A stretch of DNA of 28,195 bases, taken from IMG/VR virus record IMGVR_UViG_3300037246_002191, positions 1-28,195 of that record. One strand, written 5' to 3'. The position numbers and the translations under genes were made by a program. This document shows positions 15,174 through 24,185 of the stretch, piece after piece. The stretch's first letter is position 1. Every line of letters begins with the position of its first letter. Source of the stretch: a virus. The notes below the pieces were generated by a model. The model saw nothing but the letters and a program-made list of their open reading frames with translations, ran no database searches and was not told the origin of the DNA.

Positions 15174-16609
15174 TACTGAACGCCGGCCAGAGGCATCCGA
15201 CCGGGCAGGTCCACGTACGGGCCGCGCGCTTGCTTCCTGGGTTCGGCCGTCGGGTACGGCTCGTTGGTGAAGTCGGTCCCGCCCTTCGCGGCGGCGCCGG
15301 CGGGAGTGATCTGTCCGCGCTCGGCAGCCTGGCCCGTGCCGCGGTGTTCCTTCAACACTGGCCCTTCATCTCGCTGCGCGGAATTCTTCACGTCCTCGTC
15401 GGTGAGCCCAGCGTCACGGAAGACTTGCTCGAGGTCCTTGCCCTGCATCGCGAAGTCGGCAGCGAGCTCAGTAATCATGCGGTTGAACTGCGCGTCACCC
15501 ATTTTCCTCTTGAGGAGGATCGCGTTCGCTCCCGTCGAGAACTCTTCGTACGCGGTGGTGTGGTTCTTGGTGAGCAGCTGCATCCCCTGGGTGTAGTAGG
15601 GCACCTTCGTTCCGTCGGGCATGATGCCGGTCTGTTTGGCGTACTTGACGCCCTGCGCGCCGAGCTTCTGGTTGAGCCACCGGCCGAGGTTCTCACCGTA
15701 GGTTTTGGTCTCGATCTCCCTCATCGTGTCGGCGTGGACGCCAGCCTTCGGGTCCTTCGCAACCATGTCCGCCAAAGCCGCCCATTCAGAAGCGAGTTGT
15801 CCCTTGTCGGTTCGCAGCGCGTCCATGAGCTTGACAGTCGACTCGATCGGCTGGAACAGGAACTTGTTGGTCTTCTCCATCTCTGCCTGAGCTTCCTTCC
15901 GCTGGGCCGAGCTCGTCGCTGCATAGAACTTGGCCGTCGCCAGCTTGTACTGGCGCACGTTCTGCTTTACCCGCTCGAGCGCGTTCATGCGCGCGGTCAG
16001 AGCTCGCTCGCGTGGCATGTCGGCGGCCTGCTTCTCCTGCTCGACGCGGGACGCCGACTTGACGAAGCCCTTTTTCCCGTCCTGCTCGATGCCCTGCGCC
16101 ATCTGCTGCTCGCCGCGCGCCGTGGCGGCCTGGTTCTGTGCCTGGAGCGCAGCCAGGCGCGGGTTGTCACCGCCGACCGGTGCACCGCCGGGGAGCTGGG
16201 TCTGCTGGACCAGGCCCTTGTCGGCCGCCGTCATCTGCGTGCGCGTGTCGAACTGGCGCTTCTGCTCGTCGAACTGCTCGCGCCTGGACGGGTCGTCCGT
16301 TGGGGCGCCACCTGCCTGGTCGAGCGTGCCCTCGGTGCCGAAGTTGGTGGTGCGAGGCTTGGCGGCCTGGTTCGCGGCCCGTTCGCGATCACGCGCGTCC
16401 CGAGATCGGCGGCGCTCCTGCCACTGCTGGTTCCACCGGTCGAGCTCGCGCTGGTTGATCCCCTCGTCGAACTCTCGAGCTCGCTCAGAGCGATCGAGGT
16501 TCCGCTGTTCACGGTTCTGGCGAGAGTCGTGCGCGATCTGCGCGGCTCGGTTGCCCGACTCCGCAGCCTGCAATTCGATTCGAGACTGGTCGAGTTTCCT
16601 GGTCGGCAT
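15173..16609 (-). CDS. Probable internal virion/ejection protein, charged coiled coil, 478 aa
   Basis: Residues 1-95 are extremely charged and helical ('RELDRWNQQWQERRRSRDAR'). Residues 100-210 are Gln/Ala/Gly-rich and probably flexible. Residues 215-420 are helical with a compact-looking part ('YYTQGMQLLTKNHTTAYEEF'). The C-terminus is Pro/Gly-rich. No known domain is seen. It lies between the 320-aa and 2197-aa proteins, the place of the second ejection protein (gp15) in T7-like gene order, and this placement is the main ground for the call. A GTG 15 bases upstream is in frame, but the ATG at 16609 has an ideal GGGAGG site seven bases away and is joined to the upstream stop as TAATG. Confidence 0.75.
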   Translation of the reverse strand: MPTRKLDQSRIELQAAESGNRAAQIAHDSRQNREQRNLDRSERAREFDEGINQRELDRWNQQWQERRRSRDARDRERAANQAAKPRTTNFGTEGTLDQAGGAPTDDPSRREQFDEQKRQFDTRTQMTAADKGLVQQTQLPGGAPVGGDNPRLAALQAQNQAATARGEQQMAQGIEQDGKKGFVKSASRVEQEKQAADMPRERALTARMNALERVKQNVRQYKLATAKFYAATSSAQRKEAQAEMEKTNKFLFQPIESTVKLMDALRTDKGQLASEWAALADMVAKDPKAGVHADTMREIETKTYGENLGRWLNQKLGAQGVKYAKQTGIMPDGTKVPYYTQGMQLLTKNHTTAYEEFSTGANAILLKRKMGDAQFNRMITELAADFAMQGKDLEQVFRDAGLTDEDVKNSAQRDEGPVLKEHRGTGQAAERGQITPAGAAAKGGTDFTNEPYPTAEPRKQARGPYVDLPGRMPLAGVQ

Positions 16610-17571
16610 TATGCGTCCTCCCACGAGATGGTCGTGGTCTTGTTGATCGGGTCGTAGGTGTAGACCGGGCGTTGGCCGGCGTGAGGTCCACTGGTCACGA
16701 CGTCGCCCTTGCCTTGCGGCCCGATGTCTGTCGAGCCGAATGGATCGTCGGCGGTCGGCTGGCTCACGATTGGAGCGCCGCCGCTGGCACTGGTGTCGCC
16801 GTCGCCGTTGCCGCCAGTCCCACCGCCTTCGCCTTCCTCGTCGCGGTCGGTCTCGGCCTCCTCCATCTGGTCCTTCTGGATCCAGTACGAGAAGTCCTGC
16901 TGCTCGGGCAGGAGGTTCGGGTTGGTGTAGTTCTGCGCCATGGCCTGGTAGAAGTTGCTTTGCAGCGCGGCGAGCGAGCCACGACCGCGCTTCTGCAACA
17001 TACCGGCGCCGGCCTGCAAGGCTGCGGTCGCCTTGTCCTGCTGCATCTGGATGCGCTGGTCGTTCATCGCCTGCGCGATGCGGTTCATGTTCGCCGCGGT
17101 GTCGCTCAGGTCCGCACCGCCGGACGTAGCCGCCAGCTGGTCCGGCGTCATCTGGAAGTTGCCTTCCTCGTCGACCAGGCTTCCACGGCTGAAATTGAGC
17201 CCGTAGTTGCGGGCCATCTGCTCGGCCATGTCCCGCAAGCTCGACTGCCCGAACTGCTGCGGGTCGGGCGTCTGCGTGTCGAGTGGCACAGGGCCAGCCG
17301 AGCCAGGCACCGGCGGGTTGAACATGAGCGGACCGCCGGTTTGGAAGCCAGGACTGCCGTCCATCATGGCGCCCATCGACTGCCGCTCCTGATCCTGCTG
17401 GTACTGGTCGTTCATCGACTGCATCTGCATCGACAGTGCGGTCGGGGGAAGACCAGGTACGTTGGTCATCGCCGGGTTGGTGCCCGGGGGGACTGGGGCT
17501 TGTGCCGTCGGCTGGCCTGGCTGCGGCTCGCCGGCGAGTTCAGCTCCTTGCTGGACTGAGAGGTCGGTCAT
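16609..17571 (-). CDS. Probable internal virion/ejection protein, 320 aa
   Basis: The protein is rich in Gln, Met, Pro, Gly and Asp. Residues 1-110 look disordered. Residues about 150-215 form a helical segment ('MNRIAQAMNDQRIQMQQDKA' followed by an Ala/Gln-rich stretch). The C-terminal 80 residues are acidic and Gly-rich and end in a short beta-like 'PVYTYDPINKTTTISW'. No known domain is recognised. Its position, first of three genes of rising size after the tail genes, matches the gp14 place in T7-like ejection sets; this is inference. The start overlaps the previous gene by 32 bases; an AGGTG site lies seven bases before the ATG. Confidence 0.72.
   Translation of the reverse strand: MTDLSVQQGAELAGEPQPGQPTAQAPVPPGTNPAMTNVPGLPPTALSMQMQSMNDQYQQDQERQSMGAMMDGSPGFQTGGPLMFNPPVPGSAGPVPLDTQTPDPQQFGQSSLRDMAEQMARNYGLNFSRGSLVDEEGNFQMTPDQLAATSGGADLSDTAANMNRIAQAMNDQRIQMQQDKATAALQAGAGMLQKRGRGSLAALQSNFYQAMAQNYTNPNLLPEQQDFSYWIQKDQMEEAETDRDEEGEGGGTGGNGDGDTSASGGAPIVSQPTADDPFGSTDIGPQGKGDVVTSGPHAGQRPVYTYDPINKTTTISWEDA
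16617..16622 (-). promoter_or_regulatory. Ribosome binding site GGGAGG for the 478-aa gene
   Basis: GGGAGG on the minus strand lies seven bases before the ATG at 16609. It decides against the upstream in-frame GTG, which overlaps this site too closely. Confidence 0.75.
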
Positions 17572-17743
17572 TGGTGGGCACCTGGTCGAGAGTGATCTGC
17601 GGAGCTTGCTGCAATCCCGCCATCAGCGGGTTCGCCTGCTCCCACGGCAGCTGGGAGATGGTCTTGAGGACGTTCAGGTAGAGCTCGAGGGGGATGGCTG
17701 CGTGGGTCGGCTGTTGCTGGGGCTTGTCGGTCTTGTTGTTCAT
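17540..17743 (-). CDS. Hypothetical protein, 67 aa
   Basis: This small gene starts at an ATGA overlap with the previous stop, which supports it. The N-terminal 16 residues are polar (Lys/Gln/Pro). Residues 18-48 form a likely amphipathic helix pair ('LELYLNVLKTISQLPWEQAN'). No domain is recognised. It is probably a small virion-block accessory protein. Confidence 0.65.
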   Translation of the reverse strand: MNNKTDKPQQQPTHAAIPLELYLNVLKTISQLPWEQANPLMAGLQQAPQITLDQVPTNDRPLSPARS

Positions 17744-18036
17744 GGCGATGTGCTCGGGTCAGGGACGCGGCCAGGGTCAGGCGGGAGCCGGCCCTGCTGA
17801 GTCCGCAGGTTGGTTGCTTGGGTTTCGGTCGCGACCGCCTGGTGCTCGATCTCGCTGTGCTTGAGGTGCAGGATCATGCGGTCGCGGTTGGACTTGTCCG
17901 TGAGCAGGTGCCAGTCCAGGCGCAGCACCGTAGCGAAGTCTTCGGCCGTGCCGGCGAGACCGCGGTCCCGAATCATCTGGTTGAGCAGCGCCTGCACGGC
18001 GGCCCACTCTCTCGGATCTAGTTCGAAGGGTTCCAT
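17740..18036 (-). CDS. Hypothetical helical protein, 98 aa
   Basis: The frame is open upstream, but that extension is Arg/Asp/His-rich out-of-frame-type sequence overlapping the next gene. The ATG at 18036 is therefore chosen; it is joined to the previous stop as TGATG. Residues 8-75 are helical ('EWAAVQALLNQMIRDRG', 'LDWHLLTDKSNRDRMILHLK'). The C-terminal tail is Gln/Pro-rich. Function is unknown; it lies in the tail-to-ejection gene interval. Confidence 0.68.
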   Translation of the reverse strand: MEPFELDPREWAAVQALLNQMIRDRGLAGTAEDFATVLRLDWHLLTDKSNRDRMILHLKHSEIEHQAVATETQATNLRTQQGRLPPDPGRVPDPSTSP

Positions 18037-18347
18037 CAGGGGTCGATATCGGGGTTGACGGTGCCGACGACGAACTCGAAGTCGATCGAGTCCGGGTTGA
18101 TCGCGCCACCGGTGGGGTTGAAGAGCACAATGCGGATCAGGTCGGTCGCGACGATCGTCCAGGTGATAATCAGGTCGTCCATCGAGGTCGCCGTCGTGAC
18201 CGGCGCCCACGAGACGATGTGCGTGCCGAGCGCGATGCCGGCGTGTGCGACGTCTTCGACGACGGTGCCGTTGCTCGGCACGTTGGGAAGGTCGATCGTC
18301 ATGCGACCAACGGTCAAGCCCTGGTAGATGGTGTCGAATCTACGCAC
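18036..18347 (-). CDS. Small beta-rich virion accessory protein, 103 aa
   Basis: The start is GTG at 18347, supported by GGAG seven bases upstream and an 8-base overlap with the fibre gene stop. The protein reads as a single beta-sandwich: alternating hydrophobic strands ('GTHIVSWAPVTTATSMDDLI', 'RIVLFNPTGGAINPDSIDFE') with acidic turns. It directly follows the tail-fibre-like gene, so it could be a fibre tip, chaperone or tail decoration protein. No specific family is recognised. Confidence 0.7.
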   Translation of the reverse strand: MRRFDTIYQGLTVGRMTIDLPNVPSNGTVVEDVAHAGIALGTHIVSWAPVTTATSMDDLIITWTIVATDLIRIVLFNPTGGAINPDSIDFEFVVGTVNPDIDP

Positions 18348-20352
18348 CGGTGGTCTCCAGGATGCGCCAGCGCGTGGCGGCAGGGTCGTACCAGAGCAGC
18401 GCAGACTCGTCGATCCCGAGCGTGATCGCTGCACCCGTCGGGGAGATGATGCGGTCGATGGCCGCCGCGGCTGCGTCCTGGTGGCCGAGGAGGAAGGCGT
18501 TGGCCCCGGTGTTGACGATGTGGAACATGTCGCCGACCTGGACGTTGAGGATGCCCTGGATGGTCCAAGGCCCGTTCGCGTCGGCGTCCTCGAGGAGCAC
18601 GAAGCGGCCCAGGTTGTTCGCCGGCAGGGTGAGCTGCACGACGCTGGCGGTCAGCTGCGCGAGGGTCGCCTCGTTGTGGCATTGCAGCCCGTCGCCGCGC
18701 GTGCGGCCGAGCACCCGTAGCGCCTGGTGCCTGGTCGCGCCGAAGCTCGGCATGGCATCCACGAAGAGGTTGCTCATGTCCTGGATGGTGCCGCCGTTCA
18801 GGATCACCGCCGGCGAGTTGATCTTGAAGGCTTGGAGATCGGTGAGCACCTGGCCGTTCACGTCGATGCTGCCACTGGCAGTCCAGAGCACGTCGGAGTA
18901 CTCGCCGGCGACGAACGCCTGGCGCCCGTTCGGCCCCGCGAAGATGGTGAACCAGTTGTTCGTGTTCGGCGTCGGGAGCACCGTGCCGAAAGAGATCGCG
19001 TTGACGTCGAAGCCGATGCCGATGTCGCCGAGCCCTGGGCCACCGAGGATCCACTCGTCGGCGGCCGTGCCCGTGAAGTCGAGCGGGTTCCCGCCCGTGC
19101 CGAAGAACGGCGAGAAGCGGAACGAGTTGGTCCCCGTATCCCAGAACAGGAAGATGTCCGGCGCCCCAACCGTGTTCCCGAACTTGAGCCCGGTGTTGTC
19201 GTCCAGGTGGACGTCGCCGGCGCCGAAGTCCGACTGCGCCGTGCCGAGGTTGTCGATCAGGCGAGCGTTGGTCGCGTCGTTCAGGAAGCTGCGGATGACC
19301 GACTTCGTGACGTTGCCGGCGAACGTCATCGCGTTGAACTGGAGCCCGATGTAGGCGGTCATCAACTCGAGGCCCGCGCCTGGCTGGAAGAGGCCGACGA
19401 CCGGCTGGACGCAATGCACCCCCCGGATCGTGCCGAAGTTGACGGTGGAGACTGCCACCGTGGAGAAGTTCGGGGAAACCGAGAGCCCAGTGAGGTTGGT
19501 CGCCGAGAGCGTGTCGCCGACCTGGCGGGTAATCAGCTGCGGCGTGAACGTGACCCCGATGACGTTGGCGATCGGCGTAGCCAGGACGCCGGCGCCGTCG
19601 TTCTCCATCTGCGGCTGCGCGGCATAGCAGAAGATTTGGTTCGGCTGCACCGCCGCTGTCGACGTCTCCAGGTTCGGCTGCGCGAGGAAGAGCGTGTGGA
19701 CCGCGAAGCCAGGCGCCACCGTCTGCAAGTAGCGACCCTGGTCGATCACCGTGCCGAAGATGAAGAGCCCGCTGTCGATCGTGATGACCGGAGCGACCCG
19801 GATGAATGCCGCGACGGCCAGGCCCGAAGACGGGATCGTCGAGTCCCACCGCACGACGTCGAGCACGCTGGTAACCGTCCAGTCGACGTCGATGCGGACG
19901 GGGGAGAGGATGTCGACGAATCCCAGGTCGGCATCGGTGGAGCCCCGCAAGGCCAGCACCTCGCTCGCAGCTGTTCCCCCGAACGCCGCCTGGCCGCCGG
20001 CGCGGCCGGCGAGCAGGAGGTACTGCAGGTGGTCGTCAGCACCGAGCCCGATCAAGCTCGAGTGGATCAGCTGCACGAACTCGACGCCCGTCTCGCCGGC
20101 GTCGACTCGCAGCACCCGGAGACCCTGGCCGACGTAGCTGCCAGGCGTGTCGGTCAGTTGCAGGAACGTGTCGACGGTCAGGTTCTCGAGCGCCCGCATG
20201 TCCGTGCAGAGCGCCGTCGACAACCTCGAGAGGTAGCTCTCGATCTGCTGAATCAGAATCTCCTGCGCGCTGGCCGCCTCCTCGAGGGAGCTCGCCTGCG
20301 GAGTCGCCTCCGAGACGAACGCTTCGAAGCTGCAAATCTCGAACGACGTCAT
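18340..20352 (-). CDS. Tail-fibre-like protein, 670 aa
   Basis: Residues 22-58 are a likely coiled coil. Residues 67-93 carry the phage-fibre motif TDTPGSYVGQGLRVLRVDAG followed by ETGVEFV. Residues 106-121 carry DDHLQYLLLAGRAGGQ. Both are repeated-module signatures of long tail-fibre proteins. The rest is beta-rich with many short Gly/Asn/Thr repeats, as in trimeric fibres ('DNTGLKFGNTVGAPDIFLFW'). The C-terminal 60 residues look like a small beta domain ending in 'ALLWYDPAATRWRI'. It probably helps bind the host surface. No C-terminal peptidase or lyase motif was seen. The start is an ATGA overlap with the nozzle gene stop. Confidence 0.85.
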   Translation of the reverse strand: MTSFEICSFEAFVSEATPQASSLEEAASAQEILIQQIESYLSRLSTALCTDMRALENLTVDTFLQLTDTPGSYVGQGLRVLRVDAGETGVEFVQLIHSSLIGLGADDHLQYLLLAGRAGGQAAFGGTAASEVLALRGSTDADLGFVDILSPVRIDVDWTVTSVLDVVRWDSTIPSSGLAVAAFIRVAPVITIDSGLFIFGTVIDQGRYLQTVAPGFAVHTLFLAQPNLETSTAAVQPNQIFCYAAQPQMENDGAGVLATPIANVIGVTFTPQLITRQVGDTLSATNLTGLSVSPNFSTVAVSTVNFGTIRGVHCVQPVVGLFQPGAGLELMTAYIGLQFNAMTFAGNVTKSVIRSFLNDATNARLIDNLGTAQSDFGAGDVHLDDNTGLKFGNTVGAPDIFLFWDTGTNSFRFSPFFGTGGNPLDFTGTAADEWILGGPGLGDIGIGFDVNAISFGTVLPTPNTNNWFTIFAGPNGRQAFVAGEYSDVLWTASGSIDVNGQVLTDLQAFKINSPAVILNGGTIQDMSNLFVDAMPSFGATRHQALRVLGRTRGDGLQCHNEATLAQLTASVVQLTLPANNLGRFVLLEDADANGPWTIQGILNVQVGDMFHIVNTGANAFLLGHQDAAAAAIDRIISPTGAAITLGIDESALLWYDPAATRWRILETTGA
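18355..18358 (-). promoter_or_regulatory. Ribosome binding site GGAG for a GTG start
   Basis: GGAG on the minus strand sits seven bases before the GTG at 18347, inside the end of the fibre gene. It supports GTG over later in-frame starts. Confidence 0.6.
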
Positions 20353-23300
20353 TTGCTCTGCCTCGGGACCAGGCCCAGGACGTGGTTGATGATTGTCAGG
20401 GGCTCCTCTGGCGCGAAGTTGCTGAGACGCACCCCCATGAAGTTATGGACCAGACGGCCCACGGGTCGGATCTGGCGACCCTTGCCGAAGCCAAGGTCAT
20501 AGACCCGCCCCTCGCCTGTGGCGCCGTCTGGATCCGTGACTGTGTCTTCGTCGATGTCGCTGTTCTGGAAGTCCCGCAGGAGCTCCGTTCGCAGCACGGT
20601 CGACACTTCTTCCTGCTCGTGCACGACGATCTGTCGCCACTCGCGCTTGCTGAAGTCATCGGTCCCGTAGTTCGCCGGCTTGAACTCGGCTCGGAACTCA
20701 ATCGGGCCGATCATGTACTCGTCGCCGACGCTGGGAATCTCGACACCCCAGTTCGGCGTCACGAAGAGCCTGGTTGCCGTCGAGGCGTAGACGAACCGCG
20801 ACTTCCACGGCACATCGAGGCCAGAGTCGGCCGGTCGCCAGAAGACGCACGCGCCCGCCATCCCCATGATCGACTGTCCCGAGAGCCCACTGAACCCGGA
20901 GATGCCGGACAGGTTGCCGAGACCAGGCACGCCGCCCACCAGGAAGCCCGCGTTGCTGTCGTCCAGGAAGCTCGAGCCGATCAGCGGCTCAATGCCCGCC
21001 GCGGTGACGGTTCCGCGAACGGTGCCAGTGGCGTTGGGGAATCCGACGCCATCGGTGTCGCCAACGTCCCAGATCCACACGAAGCCGTTGGTGTCGCCGA
21101 GGTAGATGCGCTCGTTGCCCTCGTCGTCCTTCGCCACCTCGATCGAAAGGAACTCCTGGCAGAACTCGAGGAGGGTGACGTTTCGCAGCTCGGTGTCCCA
21201 TACGAGAATCAGGCTCGCTCCCCGCTCGGTCTTCACCGTCGGGATCAAGAGGAGGTACTGCTCGCGCTTGGGGTAGTAGACGCCAGCTGCACCCACGGTG
21301 ATGCCGTTCGGATCACGGCGCATGTAGTTCGGGTTGTCGGGGTTCACGAACAGGTCGTTCATGACCGAGCTCTCAGGGACCATCGAGACGCCGCGCCCGT
21401 CGTAGAGCGCCAGGCCGCGGTCGGACAGCCACACCGTGCCGCTGGCGATCTGCGCGAAGCTCCGCGATGCGATGCAGCCGATGTCCCTGCCGATCAGGGT
21501 GGGCACCACGATCTCGATGATCGGCTGCTCGCGGAAGGCGACCACGTACGTCTTGCGCCGCTTGCAGATGAGCAGACGGTTGAAGTTGGAGTTGGCGCCG
21601 ATCAGCAGGTCGCCGTCGCCTGGGTCGACGTCGAGGAAGTTGATCGCCGGCCAGCACTCGGCCGCGATTGGCTCCGAGATGTAGAGCCGGTTCGGGTGGC
21701 CGCAGACGATGAAGTTGAGGCCCTCGTCGGTCGTGCCCTCGTACTCGCGATCGAGCTTGAGCTGCATGCCCTGCAAGGGGCTCAGGCCCGACGTCGGCAA
21801 CAGGCACTCGATCACCTCGTAGGCGGTGCAGTCGCCCTCGATCTGGATGAACTTGCCGAGGATGCACCGGTCGAACTCGGTGTCCTGGTCGCCCTGGATG
21901 AGATCGCTGTCGAACGTAACCCCCACCGTACCTGGCGGGTTTAGGTCGGGAACGTCGACCAGGCCCCACAGGCGGTTGCGGAACTCTTCGACCACCGCCA
22001 CGCACGGCATCGGCGCTTGGAAGTTGTCGAGCGGGTCGTTGATGAAGTCGAGCTCCGAGTCGCTCAGGCTGTCGACGAAGATCGACGTGCCTGGGATGTC
22101 GAAGCAGCCGACCTTCGCCATGACCGGGAAGTCGCCGCCAAGGATGGTCCGGTAGATGCAGATTTGGTCGATCTGGGAGTCGGCCGGAATGGAGACGCCA
22201 GCGAAGTTGAGGGTGACCTCGGCCGCCGGCGAGGCTGCGCTGACGTCCACGAAGATGTCGACCGGGTTCGGATCGGATTCCTTCTGCGTGCAGGCGTTCC
22301 GCAGCGTGTAGCGGTACTTGTAGATGCCAGGCGTGAGACCGCCGGCGGGGGAGAGCGCGACCGAGATGAACGACGCACTCGGCTCCTGGTCCCGGTAGGG
22401 CGTGTCGATCCCGGCGTTCTGAATGACCATCGCGGTCGGGTTGAACTTCTTGGGGATGACCGCGCCGTTGGTCAGGATGAGCACCGCCGGCGCATCGCCG
22501 AGCCCTGCCGACGTGCTCACGCACCCGAGCGGATTGAAGCTCCCGATCGCGAAGAGCGGGCCGAGCTGCGGAGTGAACTGCCCCGGGTCCGTGCTGTTCG
22601 GCACCGCGTGCGCGTACATGATCGAGGCGACCTGCACGTCATCGGTGCCGACGACCGCCCCCGTGGTCTTCATGTAAACCTTGCGCGGGCCGCCAGCCAG
22701 GTCGAGCGGGTCGTTCACGATCGACGCGCAGGTCAGGTAGACCATCTGCGGGTTGAGTCCGTCGTCCTGGCCCGACGAGTTGATCTGGCACGGCAGCACC
22801 GTCACCGCGGTCGGACTGGTGAAGCCTGCCGGCCCGTCGTCCCTGCCGTTCAGGTCGGTGTCCCACCTGGCGAAGTACTGGAGCAGGAAGGCCATCGCCT
22901 CATGGACGAGCGTGCCGCTGAATCGCTTTTCGGTGATCGTCGCGAGCGGGAACTCATCCCAGAAGGTGTCGCGGTCGTAGTAGAAGTTGCCCTGGCCGTT
23001 GACCTGGTCCGACACCGCATTGCCGTTGCCGCGGCCCAGGTCCATGACGTAGACCGTCTTCGTGCAGGCTTTCTGCACGATCTCCATTTGCTCGGTCGGG
23101 CCGCAGTTCAGGTCGCCGAAGTTCCCTTCCACCAGGTAGTCGGCCGAGATGACGTTGCCGTCACCGACGAGCGCCTTGACGTCCGCACTGCGAATGACGT
23201 CCTGACGCAGAGCACCGGCCAGGTCGTCGAACGACCGGCTGTCGAGGATGGTTGCTGCCTGGTTCGGTGCGTTGTCGATAACCACCTGAATGGCTCTCTC

Positions 23301-24185
23301 TGTTCCACCAGGTCCAGGAACGATGAGCCCAACGCCCTGGCTGCTCCACAGACACATCTGCGAGATGCCGTCCCACTCGTCAGCATTGAAAGTGAAGCGG
23401 CCGGCACCGGTGTTGGGGAAATCGTTGTTGTAGCCAAAGGTGTTGCGCCGACCGACCAAGAGGTTCGGCGTCAGGAAGCAGAGCCGGCCACACTCAAGCA
23501 CGGTGCAAGTGTCGTTGACCAGCGCCGGGTTCTGCACGACGTGAATTGCGAAGCCGGTGCCGACCAGGTTGGCCGTGCTGCCAGCCACGAACGTCGACTC
23601 CACGAAGCCGATGTTCGGCGAGTAGCCGACGTATTCATCGTCGTCGCCGCCCGCCGCCACGCCATCCCAGTCGGCGAAGAAGTCCGCGTGCGCCGGGTTG
23701 TCCCGATCGAACTCGAGCGTGAGCGTCTGCGAATCCTTCCAAGTCCCTGGCGTCACCGGGAGCCCGTTGAGCGTCACGGTCGGACCACGCTGCGGGTACA
23801 GCATGTTGTCCATGAAGTTGACGTTCGCGCCGTTGCGCGGCTTCCAGAGCCACGGCGTGTAGCGAGCCGCCGTCTGAGCAACGTGGCCGCCGATCGGGAA
23901 CACCAGCCCCTGGATGTTCTTCACGTTCTGGTTCGAAGACATCGGCCCGACAAGCAGCGCCGCATCCACGTTGCGCGCCGCGTTGTTCTCGAACCACGCC
24001 ACGGTCGCGGAGAAGATGACCTTCTGCACGTTGGAGTAGCGAGCCGGCGCCACCCGGATCCAGTCGTTCGGCGTAATCATGACCCGGTAGCCGTCGGTCG
24101 TGATGTTGTTGTTGTCCTCGTACATGTTCGTGATGTTCACGAACATTGAGATCGACGTGCTCTTCGGGTACTTGACGCCAGCCAC
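20349..24185 (-). CDS. Tail nozzle (tail tubular protein B-like) with long N-terminal extension, 1278 aa
   Basis: The C-terminal half reads as the beta-propeller of podovirus nozzle proteins: 'EEFRNRLWGL' (735-740 core), 'CGHPNRLYISEP', 'NSNFNRLLICKRRKTYVV' and 'TVWLSDRGLALYDGRGVSMV'. Before it, residues about 600-700 form a fibronectin-like part ('GIYKYRYTLRNACTQKESDP'). The N-terminal 600 residues have no counterpart I recognise. They are rich in Asn, Gly and Cys, with a wide spread of strands. At 1278 residues it is much longer than T7 gp12 (794). It probably forms the lower tail tube through which DNA leaves. A Ser-Gly repeat ('SGISGFSGLSGQS') lies near residue 1100. The start is GTG at 24185, with a strong ribosome binding site. 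Confidence 0.82.
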   Translation of the reverse strand: MAGVKYPKSTSISMFVNITNMYEDNNNITTDGYRVMITPNDWIRVAPARYSNVQKVIFSATVAWFENNAARNVDAALLVGPMSSNQNVKNIQGLVFPIGGHVAQTAARYTPWLWKPRNGANVNFMDNMLYPQRGPTVTLNGLPVTPGTWKDSQTLTLEFDRDNPAHADFFADWDGVAAGGDDDEYVGYSPNIGFVESTFVAGSTANLVGTGFAIHVVQNPALVNDTCTVLECGRLCFLTPNLLVGRRNTFGYNNDFPNTGAGRFTFNADEWDGISQMCLWSSQGVGLIVPGPGGTERAIQVVIDNAPNQAATILDSRSFDDLAGALRQDVIRSADVKALVGDGNVISADYLVEGNFGDLNCGPTEQMEIVQKACTKTVYVMDLGRGNGNAVSDQVNGQGNFYYDRDTFWDEFPLATITEKRFSGTLVHEAMAFLLQYFARWDTDLNGRDDGPAGFTSPTAVTVLPCQINSSGQDDGLNPQMVYLTCASIVNDPLDLAGGPRKVYMKTTGAVVGTDDVQVASIMYAHAVPNSTDPGQFTPQLGPLFAIGSFNPLGCVSTSAGLGDAPAVLILTNGAVIPKKFNPTAMVIQNAGIDTPYRDQEPSASFISVALSPAGGLTPGIYKYRYTLRNACTQKESDPNPVDIFVDVSAASPAAEVTLNFAGVSIPADSQIDQICIYRTILGGDFPVMAKVGCFDIPGTSIFVDSLSDSELDFINDPLDNFQAPMPCVAVVEEFRNRLWGLVDVPDLNPPGTVGVTFDSDLIQGDQDTEFDRCILGKFIQIEGDCTAYEVIECLLPTSGLSPLQGMQLKLDREYEGTTDEGLNFIVCGHPNRLYISEPIAAECWPAINFLDVDPGDGDLLIGANSNFNRLLICKRRKTYVVAFREQPIIEIVVPTLIGRDIGCIASRSFAQIASGTVWLSDRGLALYDGRGVSMVPESSVMNDLFVNPDNPNYMRRDPNGITVGAAGVYYPKREQYLLLIPTVKTERGASLILVWDTELRNVTLLEFCQEFLSIEVAKDDEGNERIYLGDTNGFVWIWDVGDTDGVGFPNATGTVRGTVTAAGIEPLIGSSFLDDSNAGFLVGGVPGLGNLSGISGFSGLSGQSIMGMAGACVFWRPADSGLDVPWKSRFVYASTATRLFVTPNWGVEIPSVGDEYMIGPIEFRAEFKPANYGTDDFSKREWRQIVVHEQEEVSTVLRTELLRDFQNSDIDEDTVTDPDGATGEGRVYDLGFGKGRQIRPVGRLVHNFMGVRLSNFAPEEPLTIINHVLGLVPRQSK

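Noticed and set aside
15230-16657. Plus-strand frame of about 475 codons opposite the 478-aa virion protein
   Set aside because: Leu/Arg/Val-rich antisense shadow; the minus-strand gene has a strong ribosome binding site and coupled start.
18037-18210. Upstream extension of the 98-aa gene
   Set aside because: Arg/Asp/His-rich and out of frame with the real beta-rich gene there; the TGATG start at 18036 is preferred.
18727-20502. Plus-strand frame of about 590 codons opposite the fibre gene
   Set aside because: Antisense shadow with skewed composition, no ribosome binding site and no domain.
22017-24149. Long plus-strand frame of about 710 codons opposite the nozzle gene
   Set aside because: It mirrors a well-supported minus-strand gene; the translation is Arg/Val/Glu/Asp-rich without motifs, as expected of antisense frames in GC-rich DNA.
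20349-24185. 'VHEAMAF' in the nozzle protein as a metallopeptidase site
   Set aside because: It lacks the second histidine of HExxH, and no third ligand is evident.
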